64,000 nt of DNA. It comes from Candidatus Edwardsbacteria bacterium. GTDB taxonomy: Bacteria; Edwardsbacteria; AC1; EtOH8. The stretch covers positions 149,684-213,683 of the forward strand of contig JAVHLB010000002.1 in NCBI GenBank assembly GCA_031082425.1. The letters are read 5' to 3'. Below are positions 26,274-34,499 of this stretch, in pieces. The first letter of the stretch is position 1; the number at the start of each line of letters is the position of its first letter. Below the pieces are notes generated by a model. That model saw only the letters and a list, made by a program, of their open reading frames with translations. It made no database searches and was not told the DNA's origin. The translations under genes and the position numbers were made by a program.

Positions 26274-28742
26274 TTATTCCAAAGCTTCGGGTTCTCCATC
26301 CCCGTTCTCCTCGTCATCCTTGGCTGCCAGACGGGCCACGTCCACCACCTTGTCCTTGCCGTCCAGATTTATCAGGCGCACCCCCTGGGTGGCCCGGCCC
26401 ATCACCCTGACGTTCTTGAGGGCCAGCCTTATCACCTGGCCCTCGGTCGAGATGATCATCAATTCGTCGCTGTCCACCACCTCCTTGACCGCCACCAGTT
26501 CGCCGGTCTTGTCGGTGAGCTTCATGCTGATGACCCCCTTGCCGCCCCGCCGGGTCACCCGGTAATCGGCGATGTCGCTGCGCTTGCCGTATCCCCGGTC
26601 GCAGATGGTCAGCAGGCTGCCCTCCCGCTTGACCACCACCATCCCGATCACGTAATCCTTCTTCTCCAGGGTGATGCCCCGCACCCCGCCGGCGGTCCGG
26701 CCCATGGAGCGGACGTCCGACTCGTGGAAGCGGCAGGCCTGCCCCTGGCGGGTGACCAGGATGACGTCCTCGGTGCCGTCGGTCAGCTTGGCCTCTATCA
26801 GATGGTCCTGGTCGTCCACCGTGGCGGCGATGATGCCGGCCTTGCGGGGATTGGCGAAGACCGACAGGGCGGTCTTCTTGACCACCCCGCTGCTGGTGGC
26901 CATCACCACGAAATGCTGGTCGTCGAATTCCTTGACCGCGATATAGGCGGCGATCTTCTCGTCGGCCTTCAGCTCCAGGAGGTTGCTGATCTGCCGGCCC
27001 TTGGTGGCCCGGCCGCCCTCCGGGATCTCGTAGACCTTCAGCCAGTAACAGCGGCCCTTGTCGGTGAAGAACAGGATGTAATGGTGGGTGGAGGCGATGA
27101 ACATCCCCTCCACGAAATCCTCGTCCTTGGTCTTCATGCCGGTCACCCCCTTGCCTCCCCGGCCCTGCCGCTTGTAGGCCGTGGCCGAAAGGCGCTTGAT
27201 ATAGCCGGCATGGCTGATGGTGATCACCATCTCCTCGTCGACTATCAGGTCCTCGATGGAGAATTTCTCCTCGGCCGCGGCGTGGATCTCGGTGCGACGC
27301 TCGTCGCCGTATTTCTTCTTCAGCTCGGCGATTTCCTCCCGGATGACGCCCATCAGCCGGCGCTTGCTGTCCAGGATCCCCTTCAGTTTGGATATCAGTT
27401 TGATCAGCTCCTCGTATTCCTCCTCGATCTTCTTGGTCTCCAGGCTGGTCAGCCGCTTGAGGGTCATGTCCAGTATGGCCTGGGCCTGTTCCTCGGAGAG
27501 CTTGAACTTCTTCTTGAGCGATTCCTTGGCCGCCTCGACGTTGGCCGACTTCTTGATGATCCTGACCACCTCGTCGATGTTCTCGATGGCGATCTTCAGG
27601 CCCTCCAGGATATGGGCCCGTTTTTCGGCCTGGGCCAGTTCGTACCTGGTGCGCCGGGTGACCACATCCACCCGGAAATCGATGAAATGGTTCAGCACCT
27701 GATGCAGGTTCAGCACCTTGGGGACCCCGTCCACCAGGGCCAGCATGATCACCCCGAAACTGTTCTGCAGCTGGGTGTGCTGGTACAGCTGGTTGATGGT
27801 GACCCGGGGGTCGGCATCCCGCTTCATGGTGATCACCACCCTCATACCGTCCCGGTCGGATTCGTCGTTGATGTCGGCGATCCCGTCCAGCTTCTTGTCC
27901 CGCACCAGCTCGGCCACCTTCCCTATCAGGCTGGCCTTGTTGACCTCGTAGGGCAGCTCGGAGATGATGATGTATTCCTTGCCGCTCTTGGCGGTCTCCA
28001 CCATCACCTTGCCCCGGATCACCACCTTGCCCCGGCCGGTCAGGTAGGCGTCCCGGATCCCGGAGACCCCCATGATCATGCCGCCGGTGGGAAAATCCGG
28101 CCCCTTGACTATCTTCAGCAGTTTCTCCGGCTTCAGCTCCGGCTCGTCGATCAGGGCGGTGACGGCGTCGCACACCTCGCCCAGATTGTGGGGCGGGATG
28201 TTGGTGGCCATGCCCACCGCGATCCCCGAGGAGCCGTTGACCAGCAGGCCGGGCAGCAGCGAGGGCAGCACCGAGGGCTCCTGGAGCGATCCGTCGTAGT
28301 TGTCCACGAACTTGACGGTGTCCTTGTCTATATCCTTGAGCACCTCGGCCGATATCCGGGACAGCCTGGCCTCGGTATAGCGCTGGGCGGCCGGCGGGTC
28401 GCCGTCCACCGAGCCGAAGTTGCCCTGGCCGTCCACCAGCATGTAGCGCAGCGAGAACTCCTGGGCCATCCGCACCATGGAGTCGTAGATGGCCTGGTCG
28501 CCGTGGGGATGGAATTTACCCATCACCTCTCCCACGATGCGGGCGCTCTTCTTGTAGGGCTTGTTATGGGCCATGCCCAGCTCGCTCATGGCGTACAGTA
28601 TCCGGCGGTGCACCGGCTTCAGGCCGTCCCTGACGTCCGGCAGGGCCCGGCCCACGATCACCGACATGGAGTAGTTCAGGTAGGAGGTCTTCATCTCCTC
28701 CTCGATCTCGCAGCCGATTATTCTCTCTCTTTCAAGTGCCAT
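26274..28742 (-). CDS. gyrA: DNA gyrase subunit A
   Basis: 822 residues, full length. The N-terminal breakage-reunion domain includes YSMSVIVGRALPDVRDGLKP, HRRILYAMSELG, HPHGDQAIYDSMVRMAQ and the active-site tyrosine in AAQRYTEARLS. The C-terminal beta-pinwheel contains the GyrA box QGRGGKG, which identifies a gyrase rather than topoisomerase IV. With GyrB it introduces negative supercoils. AAGGA precedes the ATG. It is joined to the 110-residue protein gene by 16 bp, and through it to gyrB. Confidence 0.97.
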   Translation of the reverse strand: MALERERIIGCEIEEEMKTSYLNYSMSVIVGRALPDVRDGLKPVHRRILYAMSELGMAHNKPYKKSARIVGEVMGKFHPHGDQAIYDSMVRMAQEFSLRYMLVDGQGNFGSVDGDPPAAQRYTEARLSRISAEVLKDIDKDTVKFVDNYDGSLQEPSVLPSLLPGLLVNGSSGIAVGMATNIPPHNLGEVCDAVTALIDEPELKPEKLLKIVKGPDFPTGGMIMGVSGIRDAYLTGRGKVVIRGKVMVETAKSGKEYIIISELPYEVNKASLIGKVAELVRDKKLDGIADINDESDRDGMRVVITMKRDADPRVTINQLYQHTQLQNSFGVIMLALVDGVPKVLNLHQVLNHFIDFRVDVVTRRTRYELAQAEKRAHILEGLKIAIENIDEVVRIIKKSANVEAAKESLKKKFKLSEEQAQAILDMTLKRLTSLETKKIEEEYEELIKLISKLKGILDSKRRLMGVIREEIAELKKKYGDERRTEIHAAAEEKFSIEDLIVDEEMVITISHAGYIKRLSATAYKRQGRGGKGVTGMKTKDEDFVEGMFIASTHHYILFFTDKGRCYWLKVYEIPEGGRATKGRQISNLLELKADEKIAAYIAVKEFDDQHFVVMATSSGVVKKTALSVFANPRKAGIIAATVDDQDHLIEAKLTDGTEDVILVTRQGQACRFHESDVRSMGRTAGGVRGITLEKKDYVIGMVVVKREGSLLTICDRGYGKRSDIADYRVTRRGGKGVISMKLTDKTGELVAVKEVVDSDELMIISTEGQVIRLALKNVRVMGRATQGVRLINLDGKDKVVDVARLAAKDDEENGDGEPEALE

Positions 28743-28758
28743 CCATATATCCTTTATA

Positions 28759-29091
28759 TTATTTTTTCTTGGCCCTGTCGATAGGCGGAGTCTTTTTATC
28801 CTGCGCCTTCAGGTCCTCGATGGTCATTCGTCCCTGGTCCGGGCAGCTTTCGGCCTCCTCTTTTGACATCCGGTACAGTTCGATATCCACCCAATGGCCC
28901 TTCTGGCAGGCCTGGTAGAAGGCCAGGTATTCCCTCTTGTCCGTCAGGTCGGCCGCTATGGCGTATTTGCTTCCCTGGACGATGCCCACCAACACCTCGT
29001 CGTTCTTCACATAGAACATCTTTTCGGTGGCCGGTCCGATCCTCTGGGCCAGTTCCAGCACCTTTTTAACCGCATAATATTTGGCAGCCAT
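28759..29091 (-). CDS. Conserved-looking small protein between gyrB and gyrA
   Basis: 110 residues, soluble and charged, with no family I recognise. It starts MAAKYYAVKKVLELAQRIG and ends in a lysine-rich tail (DRAKKK). GGAGG stands five bases before the ATG, so translation is likely. It lies 16 bp before gyrA and about 180 bp after gyrB, and that gap holds small palindromic repeats. Position suggests co-expression with gyrase, but no function can be given. Confidence 0.6.
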   Translation of the reverse strand: MAAKYYAVKKVLELAQRIGPATEKMFYVKNDEVLVGIVQGSKYAIAADLTDKREYLAFYQACQKGHWVDIELYRMSKEEAESCPDQGRMTIEDLKAQDKKTPPIDRAKKK

Positions 29092-29270
29092 GGCGCCTCC
29101 AAATATGATTTATTTATATGCCCGATCATCCAATGCCTGAGACCATCTCTGCGTCTTAGTGTCTCTCCCGCCACCACAGGGTAGTACATATAGCCCGCCA
29201 CCGCAGGCAAATCCATATAGGCTGGTCTGCCTATGGCATGAGCGGGTCCGCCTGGGGCGGAGCGACCAGA
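29092..29270. repeat. Palindromic repeat patch between gyrB and the small gene
   Basis: The gap contains a word like GTCTTAGTGTCTCTCCCGCCACC and two related short elements with CCATATAGGC and CATATAGCCC cores, partly resembling the CCATATAGGCGGGC core of repeat A. It interrupts the otherwise compact cluster. Nothing coding is visible. Confidence 0.5.
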
Positions 29271-31172
29271 TCAGATATCCAAATTCTTGACGTACTTGGC
29301 GTTCTGCTCGATGAACAGCCGCCGGGGCTCCACCGCGTCGCCCATCAGCATGGTGAATATATGGTCGGCCTCCACCGCATCGTCGATATTCACCTTCAGC
29401 AGGGTCCGCCGTTCGGGGTCCATGGTGGTCTTCCACAGCTGCTCCGGATTCATCTCGCCCAGGCCCTTGTAACGCTGGACGTTGACATTATCCTTGCCCA
29501 GCCGGGTGACCACCTTGTCCAGCTCCTCCTCGTTGTAGACATAATGCTCCTCCTTGGCTTTTCCCACCCGGTACAACGGCGGCTGGGCAATGTAGACATA
29601 TCCCCTCTCTATCAGGGGGCGCATATATCGGAAGAAAAAGGTCAGCAGCAGGGTGCGGATATGGGCCCCGTCCACATCGGCGTCGGTCATGATGATCAGC
29701 TTGTGGTAGCGGGACCTCTCCACATCAAAGTCGTCCTGCCCGATGCCGGTGCCCATGGCGGTGATGATGGTGCGGATCTCCTCGTTGGCCAGCATCTTGT
29801 CCAGCCGGGTCTTCTCCACGTTGAGGATCTTGCCCCTCAAGGGCAATATCGCCTGGAAGCGCCGGTCCCGGCCCTGTTTGGCCGAGCCTCCGGCCGAGTC
29901 GCCCTCCACCAGGTACAGTTCGCACAGCTGGGGGTCGGTCAGGGAGCAGTCGGCCAGTTTCCCCGGCAGCCCGGATGTTTCCAGGGCGTTCTTGCGCCTG
30001 ACCAGGTCCCGGGCCTTGCGGGCCGCCAGCCGGGAGCGGGCCGACAGTACGCCCTTTTCGCATATTTTATTGGCCACCGAGGAGTTCTCCTCGAAGAAGT
30101 TGGACAGCTCCTGGCCCACCAGCGATTCCACGATCCCCTTGACCTCCGAATTCCCCAGCTTGGTCTTGGTCTGCCCCTCGAACTGGGGCTGTTTGACCTT
30201 TACCGAGACCACCGCCGTCAGCCCCTCGCGGACGTCGTCCCCGGACAGGGTGAAGTCGTCCTTCTTCAGCAGGTTGTTCTTCTTGATGTAGTCGTTGATG
30301 ATCCTGGTCAGGGCCGATTTGAAGCCTATCAGGTGGGTGCCGCCCTCGATGGTGTTGATGTTGTTGCAGAAGGAGAATATGTTGTCGTCGTAGGAATCGT
30401 TGTACTGCAGGGCCACCTCCACCTGCACCCCGTCGCCCTCCTTGGCCACGTAGATGGGCTTGTGCAGCGGGGTCTTGTTCTCGTCCAGGAATTTGACGAA
30501 GGAGACGATCCCCCCGTCGTATTTGAAATTGTGGGACTTGCCGCTTCTTTCGTCGGCCAGGTCTATCGACAGTCCGCGGTTCAGGAAGGCCAGCTCCCTC
30601 AGGCGTCCGGCCAGGGTGTCGAAAACGAAAGCGGTGGCCTTGAAGATCTCCTTGTCGGGCAGGAAATTCACGGTGGAGCCGGTCTGGGTGGTTTTCCCGG
30701 TCACCTTGAGTTCGCTCTTGGTGATCCCCCGCTCGTATCTTTGATGATGCACCTTGCCGTCGCGCAGCACCTCCACCTCCAGCCATTCCGACAGGGCATT
30801 TACCACCGACACCCCCACCCCGTGCAGGCCGCCGGAGATGGCGTACGATTTATTATCAAATTTGCCCCCGGCATGCAGCACCGTCAGGGCCACCTCCACC
30901 CCGGGCTTTTTCTCGGTGGGGTGCAGGTCCACCGGGAATCCCCGCCCGTCGTCGATCACGGTTATGGAGCCATCCTTGCGAATGAAGACCTGGATATGGG
31001 TGCAGAATCCGGCCAGGGCCTCGTCCACCGAATTATCCACCACCTCATAGACCAGATGGTGAAGCCCCCGGCTGCCGGTGTCGCCGATATACATGGCCGG
31101 CCTGCGGCGCACCGCCTCCAGGCCCTTTAAGACCGTTATTTTTTCGCTGGAATAGCTGTCCTTGGCTGTCAT
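29271..31172 (-). CDS. gyrB: DNA gyrase subunit B
   Basis: 633 residues, the short GyrB form without the enterobacterial insert. GHKL ATPase motifs are VDNSVDEALAGF and DDGRGFPVDLHP with GGLHGVGVSVVNAL. The TOPRIM domain shows LYLVEGDSAGGSAKQGRDR and the metal-binding DADVDGAHIRTLLL. The C-terminal end has GLGEMNPEQLWKTTMDPE. It pairs with GyrA as the supercoiling ATPase. An AAGGAGAGGT ribosome binding site precedes the ATG. Confidence 0.97.
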   Translation of the reverse strand: MTAKDSYSSEKITVLKGLEAVRRRPAMYIGDTGSRGLHHLVYEVVDNSVDEALAGFCTHIQVFIRKDGSITVIDDGRGFPVDLHPTEKKPGVEVALTVLHAGGKFDNKSYAISGGLHGVGVSVVNALSEWLEVEVLRDGKVHHQRYERGITKSELKVTGKTTQTGSTVNFLPDKEIFKATAFVFDTLAGRLRELAFLNRGLSIDLADERSGKSHNFKYDGGIVSFVKFLDENKTPLHKPIYVAKEGDGVQVEVALQYNDSYDDNIFSFCNNINTIEGGTHLIGFKSALTRIINDYIKKNNLLKKDDFTLSGDDVREGLTAVVSVKVKQPQFEGQTKTKLGNSEVKGIVESLVGQELSNFFEENSSVANKICEKGVLSARSRLAARKARDLVRRKNALETSGLPGKLADCSLTDPQLCELYLVEGDSAGGSAKQGRDRRFQAILPLRGKILNVEKTRLDKMLANEEIRTIITAMGTGIGQDDFDVERSRYHKLIIMTDADVDGAHIRTLLLTFFFRYMRPLIERGYVYIAQPPLYRVGKAKEEHYVYNEEELDKVVTRLGKDNVNVQRYKGLGEMNPEQLWKTTMDPERRTLLKVNIDDAVEADHIFTMLMGDAVEPRRLFIEQNAKYVKNLDI

Positions 31173-31213
31173 ACCTCTCCTTATGATATCCGATATTTAT
31201 GATTTTCTCTTTT

Positions 31214-31510
31214 TTAGAAGGGACCCACCTTGAAGGTGATCTCCTTGACGGCCTCGGCCCCGATCAGCTGGTTTATTTTTCCCTTGAGCCGGACCTTGAG
31301 CAGGGTGCATTCCTGCACCCAGGCCGGGCTCTTGGCCTCCACCATCAGCCGGCCCCGGATCACCGAGACCGCCCGGGTGTTGGCCGCCATCTTGGGGCCG
31401 GCCGCCTCCGGCCACAACGCCAGGGCCCGGGTCTCATCCATCCGCTGGTCTATCTCCAGGGATCTCAGGACCCGGCCCAGGATGTCCCCCACTGTTTCCA
31501 GTTTTTTCAT
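31214..31510 (-). CDS. dciA: DciA/DUF721 family protein
   Basis: 98 residues. It fits the DUF721/DciA core: ALWPEAAGPKMAANTRAVSV, GRLMVEAKSPAWVQEC and LLKVRLKGKINQLIG. DciA is the ancestral loader or partner of the replicative helicase DnaB in bacteria lacking DnaC. Its location between recF and gyrB is the classical one, which supports the call. The nucleoside phosphorylase stop lies 7 bp upstream. Confidence 0.85.
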   Translation of the reverse strand: MKKLETVGDILGRVLRSLEIDQRMDETRALALWPEAAGPKMAANTRAVSVIRGRLMVEAKSPAWVQECTLLKVRLKGKINQLIGAEAVKEITFKVGPF

Positions 31511-31517
31511 TCCTGCC

Positions 31518-32258
31518 TCACAGATCGCATGATAGATGGATCATGGCTCCGGCCAGCTTTGACACGGCCTGTTTGAACTTCGGATCCCCCCAGCCCTGAA
31601 TCCACCCGCTCTCCTGGAGCTGGTCGGAGATCACAAACACCGCCGCCGCCGGGATGCCGTATTCCCCGGCCACGGCAAAAAGACCGGCCCCCTCCATCTC
31701 CACGCAGGCCGCCCCCATTTTGCGGTATTCCCGGACCTTGGCGCTGGTCTCCCGATAGGGGGCGTCAGTGCACCAATGGACCGCCAGCCGGGGCTCCAGC
31801 CCCTGTTCCCTTAAGCGGTCATTCAGCTGGCGGGCAAGCCGGCCGTCGGACGGGATCACCGACTGAAAATCGTGCCCGTAACATACCCCGGTGCCGGTCT
31901 CGTTGATGGCTCCGGTGGAGACCACCAGATCCCCGATATTCAGTTCCGGGGATATGGAGCCGGCGATGCCGATGTAGACCACCTTTTTCACCCCCAAAGC
32001 CAGCAACGTTTCCGCCTGGATGGCCATGGCCGGCGATGCTATCCGGCTCTCGACAAAAAGGGTGTCGTGGTGGATATAGGCGTCCTTCACCACCCGGTGG
32101 CTGAACTCCTGAAGACCAGCCTGATGCTTGATCTGGTGCCACAGATATCGGAAAGACAGCACCGCCGGGCATTCCAGCATGATATCCTGGTAGGACAAGC
32201 CGTCCCCGGATATGCTCTCCTCTATAAAGGCCCGGGCCGATGTGATGGAATTATTCAT
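31518..32258 (-). CDS. Nucleoside phosphorylase (PNP/UDP family)
   Basis: 246 residues. The phosphorylase-1 core includes VYIGIAGSISPELNIGDLVV (phosphate/ribose site) and the nucleoside-binding GAACVEMEGAGLFAVAGEYG, with a downstream VISD. It splits a purine or uridine-type nucleoside with phosphate, or hydrolyses a related substrate; specificity is not readable. The nudix gene ends five bases before its ATG, so the two are coupled. Its insertion between recF and dciA with a nudix hydrolase suggests nucleotide clean-up near replication genes. Confidence 0.85.
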   Translation of the reverse strand: MNNSITSARAFIEESISGDGLSYQDIMLECPAVLSFRYLWHQIKHQAGLQEFSHRVVKDAYIHHDTLFVESRIASPAMAIQAETLLALGVKKVVYIGIAGSISPELNIGDLVVSTGAINETGTGVCYGHDFQSVIPSDGRLARQLNDRLREQGLEPRLAVHWCTDAPYRETSAKVREYRKMGAACVEMEGAGLFAVAGEYGIPAAAVFVISDQLQESGWIQGWGDPKFKQAVSKLAGAMIHLSCDL

Positions 32259-32263
32259 TTCTT

Positions 32264-32722
32264 TCAGTAGAACTTCACCGAATGGTCTTTCAGCCGGCCT
32301 TCCCGGTAGTTGAACTTGGCCGAGAAGAATTTTTCATCCTCCAGCCAGGGCAGGAAGATATGATCGCCCTCCCACAGGTCCAGCTTTAATAGTTCCTGGT
32401 CTTTGACCCATTTCAAATAGCCCTCGGCCGAATCCAGCAGTTTCCCCCGGAATCTTTGGGCGGTGAAGACGAACACATACCAATCGTCCCATTGGTCGAA
32501 CGAGGGAAAGGTCAGGAACCCGTTCAGATGGGGGTCTTTTACCAGCAGGCCGCTTTCCTCCTTTACCTCCCGGATGACGCACTCCTCCGGGGTCTCTCCC
32601 GGCTGCATCTTACCGCCCAGGCCGTTCCATTTGCCGTAATGCAGGTCGTCCTTGCGTTTGATGCGGTGCATCATCAGGGTCCGGCCATCCTTTTTGATGT
32701 AGCACAGAGTGGCTAGCTTCAT
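32264..32722 (-). CDS. Nudix hydrolase (8-oxo-dGTP diphosphatase-like)
   Basis: 152 residues. The nudix box G37-x5-E43-x7-R51-E52-V-x-E-E-S-G-L is complete (GGKMQPGETPEECVIREVKE). The N-terminal LCYIKKDGRTLMMHRIKR and the WNGLGGK approach match the MutT/MTH1-like group with oxidised-purine preference. It probably removes damaged dNTPs. It is followed in the operon by the phosphorylase. About 135 bp without a gene separate it from recF. Confidence 0.9.
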   Translation of the reverse strand: MKLATLCYIKKDGRTLMMHRIKRKDDLHYGKWNGLGGKMQPGETPEECVIREVKEESGLLVKDPHLNGFLTFPSFDQWDDWYVFVFTAQRFRGKLLDSAEGYLKWVKDQELLKLDLWEGDHIFLPWLEDEKFFSAKFNYREGRLKDHSVKFY

Positions 32723-32857
32723 AATAGCGAATAGATCATGGTTATTGGATGACAGGGGGCATCCTGTCCAATTTACTTATCAAGGGAAAGAGGTGATCCC
32801 GTGGTCTTTTGTGTTTCTGTGTTTAAAAAATCCGTGTTTATCCCTGTGCCAAAAACA

Positions 32858-33958
32858 TCATTCCGGTACAATCAGTCCATCATCCACCCGGAACTTTTTA
32901 AAACCGTCCTGCCGGGTGATGTCGTTCTCGTGGGCCGAAGCGATGAACACCTGGCATTCCGGATCGAGCTGATGGATCAACGATTCGGAACGGCCGCTGT
33001 CCAGTTCGGCAAATATTTCGTCCATCAGGATCACCGGTTTTTCCTTAAGCTGGGCGGCCATGATCTCGGCCATGGCCAATTTCAAGGCGATGGCCGCCGT
33101 TCGCTGCTGGCCCTGCGAGCCGAACTGGCGGATGCGCATGCCGGCCAGCGATATCTCCAGGTCGTCGCGGTGCGGCCCGAACATGGTGATGCCCCGCCGG
33201 CGCTCGAATTCGAATCCGGTGGCCAGGGCCTTGGCAAAGGCCTGCTCGATCGGCTGGCCCGGCTCGAATTTGTATGACAAATGGTAGCGCAGGCCCAGCC
33301 GCTCCCGCCCGCCGGAGATGCCCACATACCGGCTGCCCGCCATCTCCTTCAGATCGTCGATGACCTCCATCCGTTTCCGGACCAGCTTCATTCCGCAATC
33401 CACCAGCTGCTGGTTCCAGGCCTCCAGCGAGGCGGCGTTGCTGCGCCCTTCCTTGATGGCGTACAGCAGCTGGTTGCGCTGCTTAAGTATCCGGTTGTAA
33501 TCCTGCAGATCGGCCAGGTAGGTTCTGGAGAACTGGGAGATGGCCAGATCCATAAAACGGCGGCGCACTCCGGGGCCGGACTTGCATAGATCGTCGTCCT
33601 CCGGGGACAGGCTGATCACCGGCATCCGGCCTATCAGCTCCGATAGTTTTTGCTGCAGCTCGCCGTTGATCTTCAGCCGCTTCTCTTCCTTATTATAAGC
33701 CGCCTCGACATTGATGTCGCCCTCGGCCGTTTGGGCCCGGCCCTCCAGCCGGAACCAGTCCCTGGTAAATCCTATCATCTGTTCATCCTCGGCCACGCTC
33801 CTCATGGAACGACCGATGCACAGGTAATGGATGGCCTCCAGCAGATTGGTCTTGCCCGATCCGTTGATACCTAAAAAAAGATTCTTTCCCGGCGAAAACT
33901 CCAGATCAAAAACAGATAGATTCCTGAAATTGCTTCCCTTGGCCGTCTTAATAAACAT
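32858..33958 (-). CDS. recF: DNA replication and repair protein RecF
   Basis: 366 residues. The Walker A is GINGSGKT at 30-37, preceded by the SNFRNLSVFDLEF opening of RecF; LSPEDDDLCKSGPGVRRRFMD is the family motif. The C-terminal signature QGQQRTAAIALKLA and Walker B PVILMDEIFAELD are present. It loads RecA at gaps in post-replication repair. GGGAAG lies upstream of the ATG and a TTGCAT-18-TATAAT promoter about 50 bases upstream opens the cluster. dnaA and dnaN, the usual neighbours, are not in this window. Confidence 0.96.
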   Translation of the reverse strand: MFIKTAKGSNFRNLSVFDLEFSPGKNLFLGINGSGKTNLLEAIHYLCIGRSMRSVAEDEQMIGFTRDWFRLEGRAQTAEGDINVEAAYNKEEKRLKINGELQQKLSELIGRMPVISLSPEDDDLCKSGPGVRRRFMDLAISQFSRTYLADLQDYNRILKQRNQLLYAIKEGRSNAASLEAWNQQLVDCGMKLVRKRMEVIDDLKEMAGSRYVGISGGRERLGLRYHLSYKFEPGQPIEQAFAKALATGFEFERRRGITMFGPHRDDLEISLAGMRIRQFGSQGQQRTAAIALKLAMAEIMAAQLKEKPVILMDEIFAELDSGRSESLIHQLDPECQVFIASAHENDITRQDGFKKFRVDDGLIVPE

Positions 33959-34005
33959 TCTACTTCCCTGTTTTCAAATACCCAAAGTGATGTGTTTGAC
34001 AATTA

Positions 34006-34035
34006 ATTATACCACAACATATAGATAAAATGCAA
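34006..34035 (-). promoter_or_regulatory. Promoter of the recF cluster
   Basis: Minus strand TTGCAT (34035-34030), 18-bp spacer, perfect TATAAT (34011-34006). The -10 is 47 bases before the recF ATG, giving a leader of about 40 nt with GGGAAG as ribosome binding site, unlike the leaderless genes. Confidence 0.6.
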
Positions 34036-34168
34036 AGGTTTTTTATTAATTTTTAGCACCATAATGGATTATATTTCAATAACTTAGACGCTAATCGATC
34101 TGATTATTTTCACAGAATGATGAGATATTTATTAAAATCAAAGAAATATGCCAAAAAATAAAATAATC

Positions 34169-34197
34169 TTGAAAAAAAAGTCATTTACTGATATACT
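34169..34197 (+). promoter_or_regulatory. Promoter of tRNA-Val
   Basis: TTGAAA at 34169-34174, 17-bp spacer, TATACT at 34192-34197; the tRNA begins 25 bases after the -10. The 200 bp upstream are AT-rich without genes; no DnaA-box cluster was found there. Confidence 0.7.
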
Positions 34198-34222
34198 TAA
34201 CCTTTAATTGTGAAAGATCGTT

Positions 34223-34299
34223 GGGCGGTTAGCTCAGCTGGTTAGAGCGCTGGTCTCACATACCAGAGGTCACAAGTTCGAATCTTGTACCGCCCACCA
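34223..34299 (+). tRNA. tRNA-Val(CAC)
   Basis: A 77-nt tRNA with encoded CCA. The acceptor stem GGGCGGT pairs with ACCGCCC; the anticodon stem CTGGT/ACCAG closes loop CTCACAT, anticodon CAC at 34257-34259, reading GUG valine. The T arm ACAAG-TTCGAAT-CTTGT is complete. Confidence 0.95.
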
Positions 34300-34313
34300 T
34301 AATTACAAAACAC

Positions 34314-34345
34314 AAAAAGAGGCATCACTTGATGTCTCTTTTTTA
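34314..34345 (+). terminator. Terminator after tRNA-Val
   Basis: AAAGAGGCATC and GATGTCTCTTT form a stem with one G-U pair and a four-base loop, followed by TTTTTTATTTT. Confidence 0.8.
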
Positions 34346-34440
34346 TTTTAAGACAGATTCTGCGACGGCACATCCGCCGCAGCCCGGCTTCGCTGTTTGG
34401 CAGCCGGCGGAGAATCCCGTATTATCCCCCATAAAACCCA

Positions 34441-34468
34441 AAAAGCTTCCCGGTTTTGGGAAGCTTTT
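34441..34468 (-). terminator. Terminator of the HD-GYP gene
   Basis: AAAAGCTTCCC (34441-34451) and GGGAAGCTTTT (34458-34468) form a perfect 11-bp stem. Read on the minus strand it is followed by TGGGTTTTATG, and it lies 31 bp past the HD-GYP stop. Confidence 0.7.
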
Positions 34469-34499
34469 TAGTTAGGCCCGGTGATAAATGCCGGCCGGA

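Noticed and set aside
26724..28784. 686-codon plus-strand frame opposite gyrA
   Set aside because: It mirrors gyrA in GC-rich DNA; composition-driven shadow with no ribosome binding site or recognisable domain.
29238..31130. 630-codon plus-strand frame opposite gyrB
   Set aside because: Same reason: antisense to a certain gene.
33959..34222. Replication origin upstream of recF
   Set aside because: AT-rich, but no cluster of TTATNCACA-like DnaA boxes was found, and dnaA/dnaN are not adjacent.
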